Positions 25,191-33,563 of a stretch of DNA of 64,000 nt are shown here, piece by piece (the stretch's first letter is position 1; the number at the start of each line of letters is the position of its first letter). The stretch spans positions 186,001 to 250,000 of the forward strand of contig JAWKVP010000001.1 of assembly GCA_041398005.1 (NCBI GenBank), read 5' to 3'. The position numbers and the translations under genes were made by a program. The notes beneath the pieces were generated by a model. The model was not told where the DNA came from. It worked only from the letters and a program-made list of their open reading frames with translations, and did no database searches. This DNA comes from JAGREO01 sp020446285. Its GTDB lineage: Bacteria > Pseudomonadota > Alphaproteobacteria > Geminicoccales > Geminicoccaceae.

Positions 25191-26024
25191 TCACGCTTTC
25201 TGCGCGGCGATCTGGATACGCAGCAGGCACTGCATGATCCGCGAGCGGGCGAATGTCTTTCCGCCGATCGATGCAGCCCATTCGGCAACGCGCATGAGCG
25301 GAACCGGCAGGTGGAAGATCCTTCCGGAGACGACGACGATCGCCGTCAGCCGCGAAAAACCCGCCTGCCGCAACAACCGGGCGAGTTCACCGTAAGTGTA
25401 CTCCCTGAGATGGAAACCCGTGGCCGTCGCAGACCATCTGCCCGAAATGTCATGCGGTCCGTCAAGCCGGTTGGGTGTGGCAAAGACATAGCGGCCACCC
25501 GGCCTGAGTATGCGATGAATGGATTCGAGCTGTTCCTGGGCATCGTCCGGATGAAGATGCTCCATCAGCTGATTGCTGTAGACCAGATCGATGCTCGCAT
25601 CCTCGAATGGCAGATCGACACCGTTGCTCAGGACAAATTCGAAACCCGGCACCTCGATCGCCGACTGGTTGGCCAGCTCGGCGACATCCAGAGCAATCAC
25701 CCGGCGCATCCGCCCGGCCATTTCCAGGCTCAGGGCGGCATCCCCGGCACCAATTTCAAGGAACACGCCGTCGCGCGCGATCCATGGCTCGAGTGTCGCG
25801 ATCGACCTGCCGACCTGCGCGGTGCGAGCGGAATGCGAGGATTTGCGATGCTGCGGATGGTCGCTTACCCGCCGGAACAGTTCATCATAGACCTCGCTGT
25901 AGAGGCCGCCCGTCCGTTCCGTCCTGCTCGAATGGCGCAGACGGTCGGCAAGTTCGCGCTCGATCCTGTAGTGGAACAACAATCGCTCACCGTCGCGTTG
26001 CTCGAAAGTCTCTGCCTCGCTCAT
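25191..26024 (-). CDS. Class I SAM-dependent methyltransferase
   Basis: A 277-residue protein with a methyltransferase-11 type Rossmann core: SAM-binding FLEIGAGDAALSLEMA, the acidic end of strand 2 in VIALDVAE, and DLPFEDASIDLVYSNQLMEH as motif III. The motif PGGRYVFATPNRLDGPHD and the C-terminal basic tail resemble methyltransferases acting on lipids or glycans. ATG at 26024 (AGGGG upstream) gives MSEAETFEQ; ATG at 26048 is a possible alternative. Upstream DNA is unusually A+T rich. The substrate is unknown and the flanking genes give no hint. Confidence 0.83.
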   Translation of the reverse strand: MSEAETFEQRDGERLLFHYRIERELADRLRHSSRTERTGGLYSEVYDELFRRVSDHPQHRKSSHSARTAQVGRSIATLEPWIARDGVFLEIGAGDAALSLEMAGRMRRVIALDVAELANQSAIEVPGFEFVLSNGVDLPFEDASIDLVYSNQLMEHLHPDDAQEQLESIHRILRPGGRYVFATPNRLDGPHDISGRWSATATGFHLREYTYGELARLLRQAGFSRLTAIVVVSGRIFHLPVPLMRVAEWAASIGGKTFARSRIMQCLLRIQIAAQKA

Positions 26025-26289
26025 CGTGCCCGTTCCCCTGCCCATCATCGCCGGTCACATGCAGGGGAAGCCCCGCATGCGAACGACATGAAGGCTTTTC
26101 GTAGATATTCCATCAATGTGGGAAAAGCGCAGAGGCAAGTATTCAAAATACGAGCGTTACAGGATACTCAAAATTCAACCAGACAGATCACAAGTTACAT
26201 GGAGTTATCCTTGATACCTACTTCTGGAAGCATCGGTTCATCTTTGCGAAACACAACAGACAGGCGTCTTCGAAGACCGGGAATGCGCT
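26025..26289. other. A+T-rich intergenic segment with small palindromes
   Basis: This 265-base stretch between parE and the methyltransferase is far poorer in G+C than its surroundings. It contains GTATTCAAAATAC (26139-26151), a related TACTCAAAAT about 25 bases further on, and a perfect palindrome GTCTTCGAAGAC (26266-26277) close to the parE stop that may help end parE transcription. It should hold the methyltransferase promoter. No gene is supported. Confidence 0.5.
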
Positions 26290-28257
26290 TCAGACGTCCA
26301 GCGTTTCCACCAGTTGCGCATTTTCCTGGATGAACTGGAAGCGCAATTCGGGTTTGCGGCCCATCAGCTCCTCGATGAGCTGACCCGTCGGTTTGCCCTC
26401 GAGGTCACGGATCTCGACCTGCAACAGCGAGCGGCGCGCCGGATCCATGGTGGTTTCCTTGAGTTGCGCCGGGTTCATCTCGCCAAGCCCCTTGAAACGG
26501 CCCACCTCGATGTTCTTCTTGCCCTTGAACACGGTCTCCATGAGCTCGCCCCTGTGGCGATCGTCACGGGCATAGGCGACCGTACCGCCATGGCTCAGCC
26601 GATAGAGCGGCGGCTGGGCCAGATAGAGGTGGCCGCGTTCGATGAGCTGGCGCATCTCGCGAAAGAAGAAGGTCATGAGCAGCGCGGCGATATGCGCTCC
26701 GTCGACATCGGCGTCGGTCATGATGACGACCTTTTCATAACGCAGATCGTCGATGCGGCACTGGCGGCCGGTGCCGCAGCCGAGAGCCGTGGAAAGGTCC
26801 TGCAATTCGCGGTTCTGTGCGAGCTTGTCGGCGGTGGCGGAAGCGACATTGAGGATCTTGCCGCGCAGGGGAAGGATCGCCTGTGTCTCGCGATTGCGTG
26901 CCTGCTTGGCCGAACCGCCGGCGCTGTCGCCCTCGACGATGAAGATCTCGGTGCCCGGCCGATCGCCGATGGAGCAGTCGGCGAGCTTGCCGGGCAGGCG
27001 GAGCTTGCGCGTTGCCGATTGCCGCTTCACCTCCTTCGAACGCTTGCGCGCCAGACGTTCCTCCGCTCTTGCGACCGTGTGGTCGAGCAGGGCCGTGGCC
27101 TCGGCCGGATGTTCGCCGAGCCAGAGCTCGAGACGATCCTTGACCGCCGATTCCACCAGCCTGGTCACCTCGTTGCTGACCAGCTTTTCCTTTGTCTGCC
27201 CCTGAAACTGCGGGGTCTTGTAGAACAGCGACAGCAGCATCGCCGATCCGCCGAGCACATCGTCCGGCGTCAGCTGCGACGCCTTTTTGTATCCGATGCG
27301 CTCGGCGTGGGCCTTGAGCCCCTTGATGATCGCCGAACGAAGACCGTTCTCGTGGGTGCCGCCGAGCGGCGTCGGCACGGTATTGCAGTAGAGCCCCTGA
27401 TAGCCTTCCTCGTCGATCGGCCAGGCGAGAGCCCATTCCACCCGCCCCTGCCCTTCGGCCAGATCGGCCTCGCCGGCGAAAGGCGCATCGAGGACGGTCT
27501 CACGGCCCTCGAGCAGACTCGCGAGGAAATCGCTCAACCCTTGCGGAAAATGGAAGGTCTCGCGCGCGGGCGTCGACCTGCCCTCGACCAGTGCCGGATC
27601 ACAACTCCAGCGGATCTCGACACCGCGAAACAGATAAGCTTTCGAACGCGCCATGCGGTGCAGCCGCTCCGGTTCGAAGCGGGCCTTCGAGCCGAAGATC
27701 TCGGGATCGGGAACGAAGCGGACACTCGTGCCCCGACGATTGGCGACCGGGCCGGCATCCTCGATCGCGGATTGCGGCACGCCGCGCGCATAGCGCTGGC
27801 GATGGAGCCTGCGATCGCGCGCAACCTCGACGAGAAGATCGCTTGCCAGGGCATTGACGACCGAAACGCCGACACCGTGCAGACCACCCGCCGTCTGATA
27901 GGCCTTGTTCTGGAACTTGCCGCCCGAATGCAGCGTGGTGAGGATCACCTCGAGCGCGCTCTTGTCGGGGAATTTGGGGTGAGGATCGACCGGTATGCCG
28001 CGGCCATTGTCGCGGATGGTGATCGCGCCGTCGGCCTCGAGCTCGATCTCGATGCGGTTGGCATGGCCGGCCACCGCCTCGTCCATGCTGTTGTCGAGCA
28101 GCTCGGCGACGAGATGATGCAGGGCATTGGCGTCGGTGCCGCCGATATACATGCCCGGTCGCCGCCGCACCGGTTCGAGACCCTCGAGAACCTCGATATC
28201 CTCGGCGGTGTAGTCCTTGCCGCCACCGGCTTCCTTCAGCTCGAAAAGATCGCTCAT
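26290..28257 (-). CDS. parE: DNA topoisomerase IV subunit B
   Basis: ATPase subunit of topoisomerase IV, which decatenates daughter chromosomes, 655 residues. The GHKL ATPase domain shows ELLDNSMDEAVAGHA, GRGIPVDPH and the GGLHGVGVSVVNALA loop. The TOPRIM domain carries EGDSAGGSAKQARNR and DADVDGAHI. The length and the N-terminal DIEVLEGLEPVRRRPGMYIG with GGTDANALHHL fit alphaproteobacterial ParE rather than the longer GyrB. ATG at 28257 gives MSDLFEL, the usual ParE start. The parC partner is not in the window. Confidence 0.95.
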   Translation of the reverse strand: MSDLFELKEAGGGKDYTAEDIEVLEGLEPVRRRPGMYIGGTDANALHHLVAELLDNSMDEAVAGHANRIEIELEADGAITIRDNGRGIPVDPHPKFPDKSALEVILTTLHSGGKFQNKAYQTAGGLHGVGVSVVNALASDLLVEVARDRRLHRQRYARGVPQSAIEDAGPVANRRGTSVRFVPDPEIFGSKARFEPERLHRMARSKAYLFRGVEIRWSCDPALVEGRSTPARETFHFPQGLSDFLASLLEGRETVLDAPFAGEADLAEGQGRVEWALAWPIDEEGYQGLYCNTVPTPLGGTHENGLRSAIIKGLKAHAERIGYKKASQLTPDDVLGGSAMLLSLFYKTPQFQGQTKEKLVSNEVTRLVESAVKDRLELWLGEHPAEATALLDHTVARAEERLARKRSKEVKRQSATRKLRLPGKLADCSIGDRPGTEIFIVEGDSAGGSAKQARNRETQAILPLRGKILNVASATADKLAQNRELQDLSTALGCGTGRQCRIDDLRYEKVVIMTDADVDGAHIAALLMTFFFREMRQLIERGHLYLAQPPLYRLSHGGTVAYARDDRHRGELMETVFKGKKNIEVGRFKGLGEMNPAQLKETTMDPARRSLLQVEIRDLEGKPTGQLIEELMGRKPELRFQFIQENAQLVETLDV

Positions 28258-28381
28258 TCGGCTCCGTTTTTCATTTGCGGGAGTACCCGATTGCACGTCG
28301 GCAACAGCTGGCCTATGCAACGGAAGTACGCCGTATCGCCCATCGACTGCAATTCTCTACCCGAGGTATCACGCAGAAGCC

Positions 28382-28777
28382 ATGCAGGACTCGCCCCGTC
28401 AAGTGTCCGAACCGCGAATCCCGGCGGTTCGAACCATTGCCATGCCCGCGGACACCAATCCCGCCGGAGACATTTTCGGAGGCTGGATACTCGCGCAAAT
28501 GGATATCGCGGGTGGCGTTTGCGGTTACAAGCGCGCCGGCGGGCGCGTCGCCACGGTGGCGATCGAGGGAATGAAATTCCACGCGCCGGTCATGGTGGGC
28601 GACGTCGTCAGCTTCTATGCCGAAGTCACAAGCGTCGGTCGCACCTCGATCACCATAACCGTCGATGCCTGGGCCCAGCGCGGCCGCACCGGCGAGGAGG
28701 TCAAGGTGACCGAGGGCCGTTTCGTCTATGTGGCGATCGATGACGAGCGCAGGCCGCGACCGGTGCCCGGAGCCTGA
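28382..28777 (+). CDS. Acyl-CoA thioesterase, YciA-like hotdog protein
   Basis: A 131-residue single-hotdog protein that should hydrolyse acyl-CoA to free acid and CoA. The YciA/BACH signature PADTNPAGDIFGGWILAQMD holds the catalytic aspartate region. GMKFHAPVMVGDVVSFYAEV and the closing VTEGRFVYVAID complete the fold. ATG at 28382 is chosen from family N-termini; the frame is open upstream but runs into antisense parE. It is divergent from parE and convergent with cydX. Chain-length preference cannot be predicted. Confidence 0.92.
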   Translation: MQDSPRQVSEPRIPAVRTIAMPADTNPAGDIFGGWILAQMDIAGGVCGYKRAGGRVATVAIEGMKFHAPVMVGDVVSFYAEVTSVGRTSITITVDAWAQRGRTGEEVKVTEGRFVYVAIDDERRPRPVPGA

Positions 28778-28811
28778 ACGGTTCGCGAGGCCGGCAAGGC
28801 CACGGGAAAGC

Positions 28812-28943
28812 TCAGTACTCGCCTGCCTGCGGGTCGTCCTCACCTGCCAATTCGGCATCGGCGCGCAATTCCAGCCACATGGCGTTGAGAACGGCAAAGG
28901 CAGCCGCCAGCGGCAGACCGAGCAACCAGGCAAAATACCACAT
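28812..28943 (-). CDS. cydX: Cytochrome bd oxidase small subunit CydX
   Basis: A 43-residue single-helix membrane protein beginning MWYFAWLLGLPLAAAFAVLN, the classic CydX (YbgT) start, then AMWLE and an acidic tail. CydX stabilises the haem site of cytochrome bd. It is the third gene after cydA and cydB in the same direction, starting 53 bases after cydB, with GGGACACGGA before the ATG. It lies in the same frame as longer open stretches antisense to nothing real, so it is easily missed by length filters. Confidence 0.93.
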   Translation of the reverse strand: MWYFAWLLGLPLAAAFAVLNAMWLELRADAELAGEDDPQAGEY

Positions 28944-28996
28944 GGATCCGTGTCCCTTTTCGATAACAGTCACGACAGTCACCGCCATGCGCCCGT

Positions 28997-30160
28997 TCAA
29001 TAGACCGTATGCGCGCTTTCGGAGACCTCCGCCTCGGTAACCTTGCCCCAGAGCACCCGATAGACCCAGGAGGTGTAGGCGAGGATCAACGGCATGAAGA
29101 TCAGGGTGACGACCAGCATGATGAACAATGTCTGGTGCGAACTCGACGCATCCCAGACCGTGAGCGAGCTCGTCGGGTCCAGCGTCGAGGGCAGGATGAA
29201 GGGAAACATCGTCAATCCGACCGAGGTGATGATTCCCGTGATCGCGAGCTTCGACCAGAGCAGCGTCGAAAGCTCGCGGCCCGCCCGCAATCCCCGCACC
29301 GCCATGGCGATGCCGGCAAAGCCCATCAGCGGTGCCACGACGATCCATGGACGCGCGGCATAGGCCGCAAGCCATGTCCCTCCCTGCACGACCTCGCTGT
29401 AGAGCGGATTGGAGGGACCGTCCGCCGCGACCGGACCGGCAAACGCGAAACCGTCGACCCCGAAGGCAAGCCAGAGCCCGGCAAGCGCGTAACCCGCGGC
29501 AGCCACGATCCCGGCCACCGTGCCGATGGATCGCGCACGCCCGGCAACGGGCCCCTCGGCCTTCAGCCCGAGCCATGCCGCACCGTGCATCAGCAGCATC
29601 GAGAAGGACACGATGCCGGCGAGGATGGCAAAGGGGCGGAGCAGGCCGGTGAATTTCGCCAGCGCCGAACCGGGATAGACCGGCATCAGGTCGTCGGTCA
29701 GCACGAACGGCACACCGAGCATCACATTGCCGACGGCCACGCCGAAAAGCAGCGCGGGCACGGCACCACCGATGAAGAGCGCCCAGTCCCAGCCGCCCCG
29801 CCAGATCCGGCTTTCGCGCTTGGAGCGATACTTGAAGGCCACCGGGCGCAGGATGAAGGCGGCGAGTACGGTGAACATCGCAAGATAGAGACCGGAGAAC
29901 GAGACCGCATAGAGCGGTGGCCAGGCAGCAAAGATCGCGCCGCCGCCGAGAATGAACCAGACCTGGTTTCCCTCCCAGACCGGGCCGACCGTATTGATGG
30001 CCACGCGCCGCTCCAGATCCGTCCTCGCGACGAACGGCAGCAGGGCACCCACGCCCATGTCGAACCCGTCGGTCAGCGCGAAACCGACGAGCAGCACGCC
30101 GAGCAGCACCCACCAGATCACGCGAAGCGTATCGAAATCGATCAGTTCATGGAGGATCAT
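28997..30160 (-). CDS. cydB: Cytochrome bd ubiquinol oxidase subunit II
   Basis: CydB, 387 residues with about eight transmembrane helices, forms the membrane heterodimer with CydA. The start ends in WVLLGVLLVGFALTDGFDMG, the family signature with Asp/Gly residues near the haem domain, followed by GPVWEGNQVWFI. It begins five bases after cydA, so the genes share a transcript. Length is close to the 379 residues of the E. coli protein. Confidence 0.97.
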   Translation of the reverse strand: MILHELIDFDTLRVIWWVLLGVLLVGFALTDGFDMGVGALLPFVARTDLERRVAINTVGPVWEGNQVWFILGGGAIFAAWPPLYAVSFSGLYLAMFTVLAAFILRPVAFKYRSKRESRIWRGGWDWALFIGGAVPALLFGVAVGNVMLGVPFVLTDDLMPVYPGSALAKFTGLLRPFAILAGIVSFSMLLMHGAAWLGLKAEGPVAGRARSIGTVAGIVAAAGYALAGLWLAFGVDGFAFAGPVAADGPSNPLYSEVVQGGTWLAAYAARPWIVVAPLMGFAGIAMAVRGLRAGRELSTLLWSKLAITGIITSVGLTMFPFILPSTLDPTSSLTVWDASSSHQTLFIMLVVTLIFMPLILAYTSWVYRVLWGKVTEAEVSESAHTVY

Positions 30161-30165
30161 CGCTC

Positions 30166-31779
30166 CTACTCCGCAGGGTTGGCGGCGAAGGGACCCTGAC
30201 CGTCATGGGTCCGCAGCCGGTGCTCGTGACGGGCCGTCCATGCCTCCGTCTCGGCAACATCGAGGAAGGGTCCCTTGCGGATATATTTCACCATCAGGCC
30301 CATCTCGATGACAAAGAGGATCGAATAGAAGGTGATGAAGCCGGCCAGCGTGATCAGGAGATCGGTGACGCTCAACCCGGAGGCCGAAAGCGCCGTGGGC
30401 AGCACCCCGTCGACGGTCCAGGGCTGACGGCCGAACTCGGCCACGAACCACCCGAGTTCCACCGCGATCCAGGGGGTCGGGATCATGATCACGGCCGCAA
30501 CGAGCGACCAGCGCGGAAACCGCATCCGGCAGAACGAGGTCCTGACGAAGAAATAGGCCATCATGGCGATGAAGGCGAAACCCAGCCCGACCATCACGCG
30601 GAACGCCCAGAACAGCGGTGCGACGCCCGGAATGGTGTCGTCGGCGGCCATGGCGATCTGCTCGTCGGTCGCATCGCGGGGATCGTCGACATAGCGCTTG
30701 AGCAGCAGCGCATGGCCGAGATCGGCGGAATGCGCCTCGAACCTGTCGCGCACCTCCTGCGGGGTATCGTCGCGTTCGGCGCGGATGGTCATGAGCGCAT
30801 CCCAGGCGATGATGCCGCTGCGGATCATCTCCTGTGATTTCGCCACCAGTTCGTCGATGCCCGTGATTTCGCGATCAAGCGAGCGGGTGGCGATCAGTCC
30901 CATGACCCAGGGGATTTCCACCGCATAGTGGGTCTCGCGGGCCTCCTGATCCGGAAAGCCGACAAGCGTGAAGGAAGCCGGAGCGTCATGGGTTTCCCAC
31001 ATCGCCTCGATGGCGGCGAGCTTCATCTTCTGGGTGTGGCTCGCCGAATATCCGCTCTCGTCGCCCAGCACGACCACCGACAGGGCCGATGCGAGGCCGA
31101 AGGCCGAGGCTACCGCGATCGAACGGCGGGCAAGATCGCCATGCCGCTTCTGCAGGAGATAGAGGGCGGAGATACCGAGCACGAAGACCGATGCGGTCAC
31201 ATAGCCCGCCGATACAGTGTGCACGAACTTGGCCTGCGCGACCTCGTTGAACAGGACGTCGTAGAATGACGTCATCTCCATCCGCATCGTTTCGGGATTG
31301 AAGGCCGCGCCGACCGGGTTCTGCATCCAGCCGTTGGCGATCAGGATCCACAGCGCGGAGAAGTTCGAGCCCATCGCTACCAGCCATGCGACGACCAGAT
31401 GCTGCACCTTCGACAGCTTGTCCCAACCGAAGAAGAACAACCCGACAAAGGTCGCCTCGAGGAAGAAGGCCATGAGCCCCTCGATGGCGAGCGGTGCACC
31501 GAAGACATCACCGACATAATGGCTGTAGTAGCTCCAGTTCATCCCGAACTGGAATTCCATCGTGATTCCGGTGGCGACACCCAGGACGAAATTGATCCCG
31601 AACAGCGTGCCCCAGAATTTCGTCATCTGCCGCCAGATCGGCCGGTTGGTCATCACATAGACCGTCTCCATGATCGCCACGAGGACCGACAGGCCCAGCG
31701 TCAGCGGCACGAAGAGGAAGTGGTACATGGCCGTCATCGCGAATTGCAGGCGCGACAGTTCGACGACGCCTATCTCCAT
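30166..31779 (-). CDS. cydA: Cytochrome bd ubiquinol oxidase subunit I
   Basis: CydA, 537 residues, carries haems b558, b595 and d and oxidises ubiquinol while reducing oxygen to water. His20 (AMYHFLFVPL) corresponds to His19 of E. coli. FVHTVSAGYVTAS holds the b558 histidine and FWAFRVMVGLG the methionine ligand. LFGINFVLGVATGITMEFQF is the family signature. Length, close to E. coli CydA (522), suggests the long Q-loop form. ATG at 31779 is supported by AAGGAGAGGAAC. Upstream lies a perfect FNR/FixK box, so expression should rise at low oxygen. Confidence 0.97.
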   Translation of the reverse strand: MEIGVVELSRLQFAMTAMYHFLFVPLTLGLSVLVAIMETVYVMTNRPIWRQMTKFWGTLFGINFVLGVATGITMEFQFGMNWSYYSHYVGDVFGAPLAIEGLMAFFLEATFVGLFFFGWDKLSKVQHLVVAWLVAMGSNFSALWILIANGWMQNPVGAAFNPETMRMEMTSFYDVLFNEVAQAKFVHTVSAGYVTASVFVLGISALYLLQKRHGDLARRSIAVASAFGLASALSVVVLGDESGYSASHTQKMKLAAIEAMWETHDAPASFTLVGFPDQEARETHYAVEIPWVMGLIATRSLDREITGIDELVAKSQEMIRSGIIAWDALMTIRAERDDTPQEVRDRFEAHSADLGHALLLKRYVDDPRDATDEQIAMAADDTIPGVAPLFWAFRVMVGLGFAFIAMMAYFFVRTSFCRMRFPRWSLVAAVIMIPTPWIAVELGWFVAEFGRQPWTVDGVLPTALSASGLSVTDLLITLAGFITFYSILFVIEMGLMVKYIRKGPFLDVAETEAWTARHEHRLRTHDGQGPFAANPAE

Positions 31780-31868
31780 GTTCCTCTCCTTGTCTGCGCG
31801 CGTGCCGTTGTGCCACGGCTGCCGGCATTCCCTCACAACACTCTTAGGCGATTTCGCGAAGATTCATG

Positions 31869-31882
31869 TTGATCCAGATCAA
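31869..31882 (-). promoter_or_regulatory. FNR/FixK-type box upstream of cydABX
   Basis: TTGATCCAGATCAA is an exact match to the FNR/FixK/ANR consensus TTGAT-N4-ATCAA. It lies in the 113-base gap between cydC and cydA. Read toward cydA, a TAAGAG -10-like hexamer (31841-31846 on the plus strand) is centred 32 bases from the box centre. That is the spacing of a class II activated promoter (box at -41.5) and places the start point near 31834. Ten specified bases make a chance match in this gap very unlikely. Confidence 0.85.
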
Positions 31883-31892
31883 AACAGTTAAT

Positions 31893-33563
31893 CTAATTTA
31901 TATCTTTTAATGTCAACACACGATCGCACGCCTCGATTTCGCTCGCCTTGTGGCTCGCGAGGAGGATGGCGGCATCCGGAAGGAAACGCCGCGCCGCCGC
32001 CAGAACCATCGCAGCCGTGTCCGCATCGAGCCCCTCGGTCGGCTCGTCGAGGAGCAGGATGCGCGGGCGACGCAGCAAGACACGGGCAAGCGCGAGCCGC
32101 CGCGACTCCCCGCCCGACAATCCGGCTCCACCCTCGCCGAGCGCAAGGTCGAGCCCTCCCCGACCGTCGAGAGCCGCCCCGAGGCCGAGCGCCCCGATCA
32201 TCTCCATCATTTCATCCTCCGTCGCGAACGGCGCGGCAAGGCCGAGATTGCCGCGAACCGTGCCGGACATGAGCTGGCTGCGCTGCGGAAGATAGCCGAG
32301 CATGCCGCGAAGGAAGGGCTCATCGCACGAAGCGAGCGGCGTTCCGGTGACCGCTACGGTTCCGCCGAGCGGCGGCACCATGCCGGCGATGGTCGAAAGG
32401 AGCGTCGTCTTGCCTGATCCCGAACGCCCCGCCAGTGCCAGCATCTCTCCCGAATCCACGGCAAAGGTCAAGGGCGGCATCAGCGGCCGCGTGGATGCCG
32501 GCGCACCGACGCTCAATTCCGATACGGACAGCAGGGGGCGATGACCCCCGGATGAACCGGCGGTCATGTCCGGGGACGCATGGTCCCGGAGCCCGCCATC
32601 CAGCAGCGGAGCGACCCGCCCGGCCGCGTCGCGCATCCGTCCGAACTCGCCCATGACACGTTGCAGGGGCGCCAGGACCTCGGTCAGGGCCAGCGATGTG
32701 AAGACGGCGATTGCCGCGTCCGCCGGCGAGATCCGCGCGGACAGCACGAGCGTCCCGCCCGCCGCGAGTGTGGCGCCGGCAGCCACAAGCCCGGTGGCGG
32801 AAACGGCGGCGACACCCTGTCGATCGAGCCTTGCCAGTCGCAGCCCGGCGTCGCGCAGGCGCTTGTCGATCTCCAGCAGCCGTTCGCGGGATCGAGGCAA
32901 GGTGCCCGCGAAGGCATGGACGATCCGCGCGCGGAAATGCTCGATGGCCGCCGCGCGAAACGCCTGCCGCAACCGTTCGGCCTCAGCCGCCGGCGCAACC
33001 GAGCGCCGCCCCGACCAGCCGATCGTCAGTGCCCCTCCCGAGGCAAGGATGCCGACGGACAGTGCGGCGATCACGGGCGGCACAAGCCACGCGAGAACCA
33101 TGCCGGCGACCGCGAGCGTCATCGCGCCCGCGACCACGGGAATGAAGAAGCGGATCGCGACACCGTCGAGGGCATCCACATCGGCGGTAACACGGTTGAG
33201 CAATAGCGGGCTTCGCAGGCGCGCGAGCCTGACCGGATCCTCGCCGGCCAGCCCTTCGAGGACCCGCACGCGAAGCCGCGCCAGCACGCGCAGGGTTGCA
33301 TCATGGGTCAACAACCGCTCGCCATACCGCGCGGCCGTCCGGCCGAGAGCGAGGAACCGTACGCCGGCGGACGGACGGAAGACATCGAAAGCGATGCCGA
33401 GGCCGGCGATCCCCGCCATGCCCGCGGCGGTGATGAACCAGCCGGAAAGGCCGAGCAGCGCCACACCCGCCACGAGAACAGCGACCGAAAGGGCGAGGCC
33501 GCGCCGAAGCGCCTTTCGCTCCTCCCGCCAGATGCGCCGGTGGACCCGGATCAGGGAATTCAT
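31893..33563 (-). CDS. cydC: Cysteine/glutathione ABC exporter, CydC subunit
   Basis: A 556-residue half-transporter, six-helix membrane domain then ABC ATPase. With CydD it exports thiols to the periplasm, which cytochrome bd assembly needs. Walker A is GRSGSGKTT, the signature is LSGGESRR and Walker B is ILLLDEPTEGLD, with the H-loop in ASHK. The N-terminal segment ALLGLSGWFITAAGMAGIAG is characteristic of CydC. Its ATG overlaps the cydD stop (ATGA). FNR-box DNA begins upstream of cydA just beyond its stop. Confidence 0.94.
   Translation of the reverse strand: MNSLIRVHRRIWREERKALRRGLALSVAVLVAGVALLGLSGWFITAAGMAGIAGLGIAFDVFRPSAGVRFLALGRTAARYGERLLTHDATLRVLARLRVRVLEGLAGEDPVRLARLRSPLLLNRVTADVDALDGVAIRFFIPVVAGAMTLAVAGMVLAWLVPPVIAALSVGILASGGALTIGWSGRRSVAPAAEAERLRQAFRAAAIEHFRARIVHAFAGTLPRSRERLLEIDKRLRDAGLRLARLDRQGVAAVSATGLVAAGATLAAGGTLVLSARISPADAAIAVFTSLALTEVLAPLQRVMGEFGRMRDAAGRVAPLLDGGLRDHASPDMTAGSSGGHRPLLSVSELSVGAPASTRPLMPPLTFAVDSGEMLALAGRSGSGKTTLLSTIAGMVPPLGGTVAVTGTPLASCDEPFLRGMLGYLPQRSQLMSGTVRGNLGLAAPFATEDEMMEMIGALGLGAALDGRGGLDLALGEGGAGLSGGESRRLALARVLLRRPRILLLDEPTEGLDADTAAMVLAAARRFLPDAAILLASHKASEIEACDRVLTLKDIN

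Noticed and set aside
26139..26177. Two similar CAAAAT-containing units as a start of a CRISPR-like array
   Set aside because: Only two short imperfect units, with no regular spacing and no cas gene.
26290..28257. Assignment as gyrB
   Set aside because: Length (655 residues) and the DIEVLEGLEPVRRRPGMYIG start fit ParE; GyrB is about 150 residues longer and lacks this N-terminus.
28944..30113. Long frame continuous with cydX
   Set aside because: It reads cydB in the wrong frame. Only the last 44 codons (cydX) have a family match and a proper start.
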